Source: Saturnia japonica
Taxonomy: Eukaryota; Arthropoda; Insecta; Lepidoptera; Saturniidae
Assembly: GCA_033032175.1 (NCBI GenBank)
Contig: CM065318.1
Location: 7,998,001 to 8,062,000 of the forward strand
Length of the DNA stretch: 64,000 nt
Reading direction: 5' to 3'
Shown here: in pieces, positions 10,917-20,410 of the stretch
Layout: the number at the start of each line of letters is the position of its first letter
Numbering within the stretch: the first letter of the stretch is position 1
Notes under the pieces: model-generated
The model's input: the letters and a program-made list of their open reading frames with translations, nothing else
What the model was told of the DNA's origin: nothing
Database searches by the model: none
Translations under genes and position numbers: made by a program

Positions 10917-11525
10917 ATTTAACCGAAGTCATTTAAACTTTTGCTAAAACTAAAGCTAGAAAACGAATATAGATAAACTAAACTTCCGACTTTCATATAA
11001 TAACTAGAGTAGATGCTTTATAGAGATAAGTTTACCTTTGGACATGATATCGCTAAACCCAGATTCGTCTTAAAACGTTTAGTCGGTCAAGAAAGTGGTG
11101 TTATTGGTTTAAAAATTTCTATTTAATTAGGATTCCGAACCCAAAGGGTGCTCAACGGGAACCCTATTAACGTGCCTCCGCTGTCTGCGTGTGTGTCTGT
11201 CTGTCATAGGACTGAATTTTTTGAACAGTAACAGGTAGATATTTTCTTTTATTTTCATAAAATAGTTTTTAATTTGTTTATTAAAATATGTTGCAATGTG
11301 TATTTGGTTTTTAATTTTATTATGGAGTCGACTGTATTACGACGAATCTGGAGTACGTCGAATTCGGAAAACGACGAATACAGAACAAACGATTTTAAAT
11401 AGTTTAGTTGGGGTCCTAGTTTATTTTGTTGCCCCAGGGCCTTTCGTTACCTGGCTACGCCACTGCTAGAGATACAACATAACTTCATCTGATTTTAGTT
11501 GATGGTGTGGTATGTGATCATGTGA
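10917..11525. other. Gap without a gene
   Basis: Nothing coding is visible. Around 11,120-11,215 a degenerate repeat tail (CCCTATTAACGTGCCTCCGC then TGTGTCTGTCTGTC) resembles the ends of dispersed insect retroposons. Confidence 0.4.
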
Positions 11526-12386
11526 TTAAAGATACACGATTATCCCATGACGGGGTCCAGTTTTAAAATGTAGCATCCGGAAAACACCAATAGATATTTC
11601 GAGACATATTTTTAACTTGAAGGGAACGACGCCTACAAAATGCCATTTAACTATGGTGCATGAAAATGTTTTCATTCTCCAAAAAGTGTGATTACAACCC
11701 ACGCTCTCTGTGATTACATAATCTGTGAAGCTAACGAGATTCGTAACAACTGATCTTTTTTGCATGAAACCATGCTGATTGACGGGCATACAGTTCTTTA
11801 GTAGAGGGTATATTTGATAATGAATTATCAATTCAAAAAGCTTACTAAAGACTGGTAGAATTAACACAAGCCTATATGTTTCGATTTTAGTTCTTAATCC
11901 ACCCTTGTGAATAGGAATGACCAAGGCTTCCTTCCATTTCTGAGGAAAAATGCTTTCACTAAGTGATTTGTTGAAAATGATGCTTAAAGGTTGAGCTAAA
12001 ATAGCTGCACATTTTTTCAAATATGAGAAATACCATCGCTACCTGGGCCTTTACTACAGTCTAGTGAACGTAAGTATTTAAAAAACTCCTCCCTGGAAAT
12101 TACTATTTTAGAAATACTAGCACAGTTAGGTGTGGAGGATAAGCAAATTGCGTCATTTGTATCACATGATTTTTTATTTACAGAACTAAAATATTATAAA
12201 AAGGCCTCACATATCTCTCTTATTTCAAAATAAGATTTACCCTTTTCGGTATATTTTTACCACCTTTTAATTCTTTATCATAATGCCAAAAGGATTTTGG
12301 ATTCTTAATAATAGACTTCTCGCATATGATTAAATAGTTACGCCAACAATCAGCCTGAATTCGCTTTTGTCTTCGTCTGAGTACTA

Positions 12387-13690
12387 CAAGGTGTCCAGAA
12401 AGGGTATCGGGTATTTGTTTTCGCGCCATATTCGAAACGGGGCGTCTAAAGGGTGCGGGGAGGGGTTCGTGGCGTCCGCCATTTTGTGGAGTTTTAGTCA
12501 CGATGGAACAGTACTCGGGGACGCATCGCGCATTTTGCGTACGAGCGTATTATCGTAGTGGTGATTCAATAGTGACTGCTCAACGTCTCTATCGTGCGGA
12601 ATATCGTACACGCCACGCGCCAAGTGACGATAGCATTAGGAAATGGATCAGGATGTTCGAGAATACAGGTGCGACAGTTAAAATTCAAAACTTTGGTCGT
12701 CCTCGTTCAGTTCGCGATGAAGAAACAATTGAAGAAGTTGAGGCGTCGGTTCGTCAAAATCCGTCTTTATCCATCCGAAAGCGAAGCCAAGCGTTGAACA
12801 TCAAAAAATCGTCTTTACATTCGATTTTAAAGAAAGACTTATATCTAAAAGCCTATAAAATTCAATTGGTTCAAGAATTGAAGGATACGGACTATGCTAA
12901 TCGACTGAATTTTGCGAACGAAATGCTGCAGCGATTTAACAACTTTAACAACATACTGTTCAGTGACGAAGCAAATTTTCACCTGAATGGTCATGTTAAT
13001 AAGCAGAATTGTCGGTACTGGGCAGTGGAGAATCCGAGACGAAAGCATGAACGACCCCTGCATAGCCCAAAGGTCGTTTGTTTGGGCCGCTATGTCTGCT
13101 AAAGGCATAATTGGTCCTTATTTTCATGAAGATCAACGAGGCCGAGCAATTAATGTGAATAGTGACCGTTATTGCGATATGTTGCGAAATTTTTTGGTCC
13201 CAGAGTTGCAGGAGTTTGCAAGTTTCAACTCAAGAACGTGGTTCCAGCAAGATGGGGCCACTTGCCATACCTCAAATGACTCAATGGAAGTTGTTAACGA
13301 ATTATTCTCTAATAAAGTCATTTCGCGAAGGGGTAACATCAACTGGCCTCCCAGAAGCCCCGACCTTAGCCCTCTTGACTATTTTGCATGAGGATACCTT
13401 AAAAGTAAGGTTTATCAAAACAATCCGACGAATCTAACCCAGTTAAAGCAAAACATCAGGTCAGAAATGGCAGCAATATCGATAGCTATGTGTCAACGTG
13501 TTATCGCCAATCTTCGTTTCCGTTTAGAAGAGTGCCAGCAACGTAACGGTCATCATTTGGATAACATCATCTTTTCCAAATAATTCTCCAATTCATATGC
13601 TAATAATAAACAATAAACTTTTTTATTGCATACAAATAATTTTTGTTTCATTGTACTTACAAATACCCGATACCCTTTCTGGACACCTTG
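12387..13690 (+). mobile_element. Mariner-like element with 32-bp inverted ends and TA duplication
   Basis: Inverted ends are at 12,387-12,418 and 13,659-13,690 and start CAAGGTGTCCAGAAAGGG; TA flanks both sides (12,385-12,386 and 13,691-13,692). The length is 1,304 bp, normal for the superfamily. It carries one transposase gene on the plus strand. It sits inside a jockey-like LINE relic, so it arrived after that LINE. The same family is present as the split element at the left end of the window. Confidence 0.93.
12503..13583 (+). pseudogene. Mariner-like transposase, one frameshift and one stop
   Basis: From ATG 12,503: MEQYSGTHRAFCVRAYYRSG (helix-turn-helix region), GRPRSVRDEETIEEVE, then FSDEANFHLNGHV (Asp 1). 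A frameshift near 13,075-13,085 moves the frame; it continues FVWAAMSAKGIIGPYF, WFQQDGATCHTS (Asp 2) and PPRSPDLSPLDYFA (Asp 3). By my count 41 residues lie between Asp 2 and the last Asp, the spacing of the DD41D group. A TGA at 13,389-13,391 replaces the expected Trp after YFA; the frame then reads to TAA at 13,581-13,583 ending IIFSK. Two lesions only, so it is a fairly recent loss. Confidence 0.88.
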
Positions 13691-13722
13691 TACAAAGTAT
13701 GCTTCCACAACTTATGATATTT

Positions 13723-13990
13723 AAGCCTCGTTAGCCTAGTGGTCGTAAGCTCGTCTGCTATGAGAGAAGTTCTGGGGTCGAATCACAGGTCGAGCAAAGT
13801 GTTATTGGGGTTTTCCTATGAAATTCTCAGTAGCAGCTCGGAGTTTGGTTTCGTGCCCGATTAATGGCAATAGGCTCGCCCCCTATTACATGGGACCAAA
13901 AAACATACTCGGCGAACTGTGGGTAGGTATATTAGTACACCTCTGCCTAATCCTTCGTGGAATACAGGCGTGATGGTATGTATGTAAGTA
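13723..13990 (+). repeat. tRNA-derived SINE, copy 1
   Basis: Begins AAGCCTCGTTAGCCTAGTGG, an A-box-like start (TTAGCCTAGTGGT, 13,731-13,743), and has a B-box-like GGGTCGAATCA near 13,775. The body (GGGTTTTCCTATGAAATTCT; AATGGCAATAGGCTCGCCCC) is found again in reverse orientation at 48,604-48,777. Pol III promoter function is inferred from the boxes. Confidence 0.75.
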
Positions 13991-14997
13991 TTTCATTAAT
14001 TATTTTTACTAGACTTCTACTGTACTATGGTGGATACTTATTAGATACCGTATTGAAACTACGTACGAAATCCTGAATAACCTTAGAGATCACAGAGTTC
14101 ATAAAAGCTACAGCGTCATCCACACTGCGCTGAAATATTCTTGATCCCACTTAATACTCTCGAGTTCCCTATAAATAGCCTCATAATCCCCTTTGTCAAA
14201 GAGAATATTTTTTTTGGGTGACTCATAAACCGTTCTAATGTGTAGCTCAGGTAGCATCAAGGTGATAGCAGGATGATGTGGCAAATCCTCTGATATCTAT
14301 TATATATATCATATCCTCTGATATTCAGCGCGCGTGATTCCTGTATAACTATTCCTAAACACTAAATCTAAGAATTTAACGTTACCATTTGCAACATGAT
14401 TATATTGACCTAAATTAAATTCTGAAACCAAATCACAAAACTGTTGACAAGAACTCTCAAGAGAGCCTTTATAACTCAATGGATATCCGGGAGTGCCCGA
14501 CCAATGCAGCGAACCAAAATTAAAATCACATATCAAAAGGAAATGATCCCCCGCATAATGACTAATAATGTCGTTTATATAAAGACCAGCACTATCGAAG
14601 ACAGGATCCCGCGAAGAACGAGTGCCCGGAAAGTAGACACAAACCACATGTAAATCAAATTTAGCATTGATTGCTCGTGCCAGCAGAATTATGTGTACCG
14701 CTTCAAAGAACGCCGAGTATGGTAGTGAAACATCAACTCCGACACTAGCACCAAGCTCACGCTTTGTAAGCACCATCACTCCTCCGCCACGAGTATGACC
14801 TGAAGCGATAGCATTACGGTCACATCTAAAAACATCATACCGACTATCCGATACTTCGGTATCGTAAATACCATCCAATAACCACGTTTCTACTATAACT
14901 ACCAGATCAAAATTAATTTATAGCAAGCCCTGTCTAAATTGCATCGTCTTACCGCGGATACTCCTAGTATTCTGATAATAAACAGTCAAAGAAGCCA

Positions 14998-15470
14998 CTA
15001 CTGAATAAGGAAAACATAACAAGTACTACAATAAAATAATTAAAACATGCATAACAAATCCATTGATTACATCCAAGTAGTGATTTGTATGTATTAATCG
15101 TAATATTACATGAGACTATAATGTTTGGACGTAAAAAAATATTATTAGTTATTTATCAATAACATAATACAGTTAATTGAGTTAATCGCAACACACACTA
15201 TATTTACCGAAGTACGTGTAGTGAGCGTTAAAAGATTTCGATAGAAAGTGATATTATTCATAAGTAATTTGAAGTTGTGTCTATTGAGATTCTGTGTAGT
15301 GTGTATGAATTGATATAAGGTTACCGTTTTAACATTAACATTTATATATGTGATGCACAAAATACTACAAAAAACATTTATAATTATTAAACTTAACCTA
15401 TAATAATTAATAATATGTGGGTAGAATAACCTGCCAGTGATTCCCAACCTTAATCACGTAGGCCTTTTTT
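14998..15470. other. Gap without a gene
   Basis: AT-rich. An open frame on the minus strand (15,145-15,447) is of biased composition and resembles no family I know, so I do not call it. Confidence 0.4.
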
Positions 15471-15822
15471 TTCTTTGAGTGCCATTCAATCGCTTTCTAA
15501 CTTTATTTGAAGAGGTGGTGATGTATCGCTCTTTCTTACAAATATTTTCCCATTTCACACCCATGAGTATTGAAACACCAGCTGAGAACAAGCTTTTCTT
15601 GTGCCTTTAAGTAAAAATTTATTCTGAATAGTTAGATGTTCGTTTATATAAATTGATTTAGGTTCTCCGTGAATACCAATATCCATTGAAGTACAACCCT
15701 TTTTCCTTCTTATTGCACTAATTAACTGATCACGTTTCAAGATAGAACAGAGCTTCACAATAATCGGTTTCGCCAGTCCAGAAATATTTTGTTTTGGTTT
15801 TATTCGTGTATCATAAATAGTG
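15471..15822 (-). pseudogene. FP25K-like domain fragment (LINE ORF1-type)
   Basis: Minus strand reads KPIIVKLCSILKRDQLI, then KSIYINEHLTIQNKFLL and, past one stop, NGKIFVRKSDTS. This is the C-terminal half of the domain shared by baculovirus FP proteins and by ORF1 proteins of many lepidopteran retroelements (SIYINEHLT and NGKIFVRK are its hallmarks). It joins the Cys-rich gene fragment at about 15,822 in the same frame, exactly where the inverted repeat described below ends, so the junction is a rearrangement or insertion point and not a natural domain border. A transposon source is likelier than a viral one. Confidence 0.6.
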
Positions 15823-16466
15823 TCTGAATCAACATCAAATGTGAAAGTTTGAGGAATGACGGGAGTTAAAATTGGAGTCATAGTTGGAAGTTCATCTTCA
15901 AATTCATTTTCTTCCATTAACTTTGATATTTCCAGAATGTTGCTGCATGTTTCGCCAGAACAATGGAGGCATACAGTAGAGCATTTCAGGCCTGCTTTTC
16001 TGCAGCCACACATGCTTCCACAGTTTCCTTTGCATCTACAGAAAATTAATTTCATGAGATCGGGGGGTGCTGGAGGCTCGGAAACTTGTATTGGTATACA
16101 AATGTTTTCATGCTTTTTCCAGCCCCAATCTTCAGGATTTTGATATCTTCCGAGCCACGACTGGATCTGGTGATATACTCGGAGACTGTGAAAACGAGCA
16201 TCATCTTGTGTTGGAGCCAGCCTTGATAAATTAAATGAATTTTTAGTCACTGTCTTGGCAAATCGTTTGTATCGCAAGCCGTCTAGTGAGTCGTCTTTAT
16301 TACCGCCGTATAAAGCTATGAAAAAACGTTCGCCAACAAGAATGAGCAAAGTAGATCAACTTTCTCACTCAGGAATACCACCAGGTAATTCAGGATGTTT
16401 CTCCATAATTTTTATAAATTTTAATTTCCCCATATTATAGGCTGCTGATGTTGTATCACATCCTGA
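15823..16466 (-). pseudogene. Cys-rich protein of an uncharacterised insect family, broken
   Basis: Minus strand from 16,466: SGCDTTSAAYNMGKLKFIK, a stop, then GERFFIALYGGN, YHQIQSWLGRYQNPEDWGW and the Cys cluster CRCKGNCGSMCGCRKAGLKC ... CLHCSGETC. I know this combination from many uncharacterised insect proteins; SGCDTTSA may be an acidic motif of a PIN/FEN-like nuclease fold, which is inference. The N-terminus is missing and there is at least one stop. The Cys-rich part is repeated in inverted orientation at 16,467-16,747. Function is unknown; multicopy occurrence in insect genomes suggests a mobile element gene. Confidence 0.6.
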
Positions 16467-16793
16467 ATTTGTATGCCAATACAAGCTTCCAAGCCTCCAG
16501 CACCCCCCGATCTCATGAAATTAATTTTCTGTAGATGCAAAGGAAACTGTGGAAGCATGTGTGGCTGCAGAAAAGCAGGCTTGAAATGCTCTACAGTATG
16601 CCTCCATTGTTCTGGCGAAACATGCAGCAACATTCTGGAAATATCAAAGTTAATGGAAGAAAATGAATTTGAAGATGAACTTCCAACTATGACTTCAATT
16701 TTAACTCCTGTCATTCCTCAAACTTTCACATTTGACGTTGATTTAGATTCTGAGCCACAGCCTGGATCATCGAAGAAAAGTCGATTAGAGTAG
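16467..16793 (+). pseudogene. Inverted partial copy of the Cys-rich protein
   Basis: Plus strand encodes KPPAPPDLMKLIFCRCKGNC through CLHCSGETCSN and on to DLDSEPQPGSSKKSRLE and stop at 16,791-16,793. 16,467-16,747 is the reverse complement of 15,823-16,103 with about nine mismatches over 281 bp. This copy keeps what looks like the true C-terminus of the family, which the minus-strand copy has lost to the FP-like fragment. It lacks everything upstream of the WGW region, so it cannot make a whole protein. Confidence 0.65.
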
Positions 16794-16799
16794 CTAGCT

Positions 16800-18125
16800 A
16801 ATAAGTGATTATAAATATTATGATGTCAAGGATTACCTTATAAACAAGATGTTCATGGAGTAGGCCAGGCCTACTGGGGATATCACGTAAAAAAAAAACG
16901 CGCTTACAGACTCTACCTCATAATCGATGGCGGGAAAAAGAGTTAGGAATGAATAAGTAAACTTGTACGAATTTAACAAAAAATTTGTAAAAATATATTT
17001 ACAATAAAGAAAAATCAAAAATAAGTTACATTTCGTTTTGACCGGATTCTCATGAGCATTGACGAACCCGTTCAACTTTGGAGAGCTGTAACAGCGTTTT
17101 AAATGAATGAAATTACAAAAAAATATATAGGAAAAAAATCCTCAAAAGATCGTCTACAAGATTGGTCTGAAGTATTTTTTTTTTGTAAAATGTTTATAAA
17201 AAATAATTATAGAGCAAAAAAGAAAAATTTTATAAAAAAATTCTCACTTTTTTGCTTATAACTTCTTTAATTTTTAATTTGGGGGAAAAAGTTATATAAT
17301 CTTTTTGTAGGTAAAACAATTTGCTACAAATTATGACATTACAATTTTTTTGTAAGACGCATAGTTTCCGAGATATCGCGAAAAAAGTGTTTTCACCCCT
17401 TTTTCCGAGATGGCGGCCGGGGGACAAGGGTGGCGACCTCACAAACTTAGGTTAAGCTTCTATTGAACCCAGAAACAAGTCCAAAAAATAAAATTGCGTC
17501 CTCTAAAAAATGTAATATTCGGTCCTTAAATTGTAACATTTCAATGGACTATCAGTGTTATCGGTTAATTTTGTGTATAAATGAAGACAACATGGACCAT
17601 TCTATTTCGACTTAGTGGAAGCTCTCGTTTTACGAAATTTGTCTACTTGAAAACCAACGCATTTAAAGTAATAATGTTTATTACATGCAGCATAATTTAT
17701 ATTATCTTAGTCGTAAATCGGTTTATTACAAATGTAACACTTCATATCGTATAAGAGACACTTAACTAGCGATGCAGGAACAATGTGAAGACTTGCAGTT
17801 AATATAAGGTATGCTAACACAATATTTAACACGAGTGATAATACACGAGTACATAATCAAGATGTATTTATGAATTGTTATAAAAAGCACTTGTTTCCAA
17901 AAAGTAAATAATTACTAGAAATAACAAAGAGGAGAAATTCAGATCGATTGCTTCGTTAGGGTAGAAAGTTTGAAAAAAAGTTTATGAGAAAGCTAAATTT
18001 ATTAAGCTGTGCCCGCGGCCCGCACAGAACTTAAGTGACTACAGAATTATTGTATATGAAGTAATAGGGGTGAGTTATAACAGTTAAAATAAGATACCTG
18101 TTACTCTTGTTTCAGAGAAATAAGG
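16800..18125. other. Gap without a gene
   Basis: No coding region. 17,215-17,445 has the look of a dispersed repeat (TTGCTTATAACTTCTTTAAT and a GC-rich GATGGCGGCCGGGGGACAAG block), possibly the 3' end of the element carrying the Cys-rich gene. The rest is AT-rich and unrecognised. Confidence 0.4.
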
Positions 18126-18640
18126 AGTCGTGTAGATGGCGCCGGCGGTGCTTCCGCGGCGCGGCGGCATAATTGTTTTATCACAGTACCTTTTTATGTA
18201 ATACAGTGCTAGCTACGAAAATTATACGTGTAGGAATAATGAACATTTTGAGTTTTACAAAAAAAAGTTAGTGTTTGCATATAATAGGTTTCTAATAATT
18301 TGTGAATGTTTTGATTTTCATCCTAATATAATCACAAAACCTACACTAATCTTTTCGTAGATCTGTATACTTAGTGTATGGAATCCACCATGTTGTTCTC
18401 TTTGCATCAAAATAGGATGAACCCATAAGCGTCTATTTGACTTCTTACTTTTTTTTAGCCATTTCTTAGAGTATGCAAACACTACCTCCTTTTTTAAGTT
18501 AAATTTAGCATATTAATTATGCCTACACGTATGATGTTCTTGGTTAGCAATGTATTACTATAAATGTATAGTGATATATCAATCATGGCAGCGCAGCTGC
18601 AGTGCGGCTGCGGCGCGCGCGGCGTTGGCGCGTGAACTCA
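18126..18640. mobile_element. Fold-back (long inverted repeat) MITE-like element
   Basis: The left arm (about 18,126-18,280) and the reverse complement of the right arm (about 18,475-18,640) align throughout. Blocks that match include TAATACAGTGCTAGCTACGA with TAATACATTGCTAACCAAGA, ATACGTGTAGG on both, and TTAGTGTTTGCATA with GTAGTGTTTGCATA. The outermost parts are GC-rich on both sides (GCGGCGCGGCGGC and GCTGCGCTGCC). The loop of about 200 bp has no ORF. It is non-coding and its transposase family is unknown. Confidence 0.7.
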
Positions 18641-19966
18641 GCAAAACGCAAGTAAAATGACAGTTTATTCGTATATAAAATAAAAAATTTAAAACTTTAC
18701 CCAAGCAGAGCCGGGCTAATGAGCTTGCGCCTATTAATTTCAATTTCGAAACTTAAGTCTGAGTTAAGTCTGAGCTAAGACTGGGTACGCTCTATAGATT
18801 TCAGCCTCAATATTACCCATGTACCCACATGTACCTAAGTCTAACAGATTCAGCGTTGCAAGAGCGTTACTTTTGTAACATTTTGCGTTACTTTTGACCC
18901 TGTCGCGTCAATATAATTGATTTATAGATGAGTAAGTTATAGACAACACATGACAGGCAGTCGCCTTTGTAGAATGCTTATACTTTAAACTATAAATTAT
19001 CTATTATAAATAATTATAATATACAGAATCTGAATTATAAGTTTTTAGTTGTATGTATAAGTATTTAGGCTATTAAGTTAGTAGTCAGCTGCTTACTTTC
19101 GTGTATGAAGTATCGAATCAAGTAATATTGTTTGTATACTTTTATGATTTGTTGCGATGTTTTTTTATTATATACTCAACTTAATACCTAAAGTTCTTTC
19201 GACATTTCGGGAATTTCCTAAAAAATAGTAGATACATTTTTGGCGTAATATAGGTACCTAACTACACGCTTTTTTTGTTTATATTCCAAAGTCCGCTTGA
19301 CGAATCTGTCTTGCCTTGTATATTTTAGTATTTTTCCGAGGTGGAATCGGTATTTTCGTAAAATTTTATCTGGTTTTACAGCTCGCTTTCTCATTCGCAC
19401 ACTCTAAGAAAAAGGAAAGTACAACAAGGGAGGTAGATAAGCCCAAACCACGTACTGTCACTGCAAGTTTGTTTGTATGTTTGTAAACCTTGTCTCGTAC
19501 TTATGTGTGATGTTGTTTGACTGAGCTGAGTGGTAAATAATATTAGGTGAATAACGCAGTACTGATTGCAGACAAAGTAATTGACAATGTTGTTCAATAT
19601 GTGAAAAAAGTGCAGTTAAGTAGTCATTTGACGCATCAGGATAATATGGCGTTTCATCGACAATAATTAAGCTATTGCGTTACTTTTGTGATTGGCAACA
19701 TTGAAGAACTTGTGAAACGGGTCTCCAGATTGGGGTGTTTTCCCCCATTTTGAGGAAAAATAATGTCAGTGGGAAATTTTGGGGAAACGAAAATGATGAA
19801 GAAAATTTTGGCACCGGGGAAAGTTGGGTTAGAACTTTATCTGCATAGCCGTACTACTAACTAATATTTCTACTCAGGGTTCACAACCTAAAGCTTGGCA
19901 ATTATCGCACTATCATATTCGAAATTATCGTATTTCCCTGTATTGGACCAAAACTATGGTACCTAC
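18641..19966. other. Gap without a gene
   Basis: AT-rich, with short ORFs of random character only. Nothing I can assign. Confidence 0.4.
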
Positions 19967-20410
19967 TGTTACGACTTGTTACAAGCCGATTAAAAAGATA
20001 GAAAAATCCTGTTCCCGAAATATCTCGAAGCAACTACATACTTATAAATAATATTCGCGTCGTAAAATACCACGGCGCATGTTTGTGTAAACATCGCAGT
20101 TTACACACAAATGTATAGGGCTTATCGCCTCGATTACGTCATCGAGAAGGCATAGCAACTAAACGTCGAGAAAGTTAGCGATGATTCACGATTTTTCTGC
20201 GATCGTTTAGTGTAGGTATTTAAGCGGCTCAAGCGCGGCGCAGAGGCAGTTCACTTTTGAATTATAAAACGATAAAAACCAGCGACAAAAGGAAGCGAAG
20301 CCACAGTGAAATAAATAACGGTGTTGTGAGTTCGTGAAATTTGTAACTGTGTGGAATTCTCAAAGACTTCACGTCAATTATCGGCATTTTTATTATCCAC
20401 GGGTGTAACA
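19967..20410 (+). repeat. Candidate solo LTR (Ty3/gypsy-like)
   Basis: A 444-bp block starting TGTTACGACTTG and ending GGGTGTAACA, so the termini are short inverted repeats of the TGTTAC...GTAACA type. It contains a promoter-like stretch (TATTTAAGCGGCTC, then AGGCAGTTCACTT) and, downstream, an AATAAA within GAAATAAATAACGG. Flanks are CTAC and GTAC, a near-match 4-bp duplication. No internal element region adjoins it. Assignment depends on these features alone. Confidence 0.5.

Larger units (their letters stand above)
11526..14997 (-). pseudogene. Jockey-like non-LTR retrotransposon ORF2, decayed and interrupted
   Basis: Minus strand. The apurinic endonuclease domain lies at 14,309-14,997: it opens YYQNTRSIRGK, then VVIVETWLLDGIYDTEV, RGGGVMVL, and LLICDFNFGSLHW (catalytic DFN). 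The linker, near 12,220-12,380, includes CWRNYLIICEKSIIKNPKSF, and the RT N-terminal part lies at 11,526-12,060: PQKWKEALVIPIHKGG, MPVNQHGFMQKRSVVTNL. RT breaks off before the YADD box. A mariner (12,387-13,690) and a SINE (about 13,723-13,990) lie between endonuclease and RT. Stops are frequent; this is an old copy. Confidence 0.85.

Noticed and set aside
15145..15447. 100-codon minus-strand ORF
   Set aside because: Low-complexity, AT-driven composition, no motif and no splice or conservation evidence.
15471..15822. FP25K-like domain taken as an integrated baculovirus gene
   Set aside because: The domain is common in lepidopteran LINE ORF1 proteins, and only a truncated fragment next to other transposon debris is present; no other viral gene is nearby.
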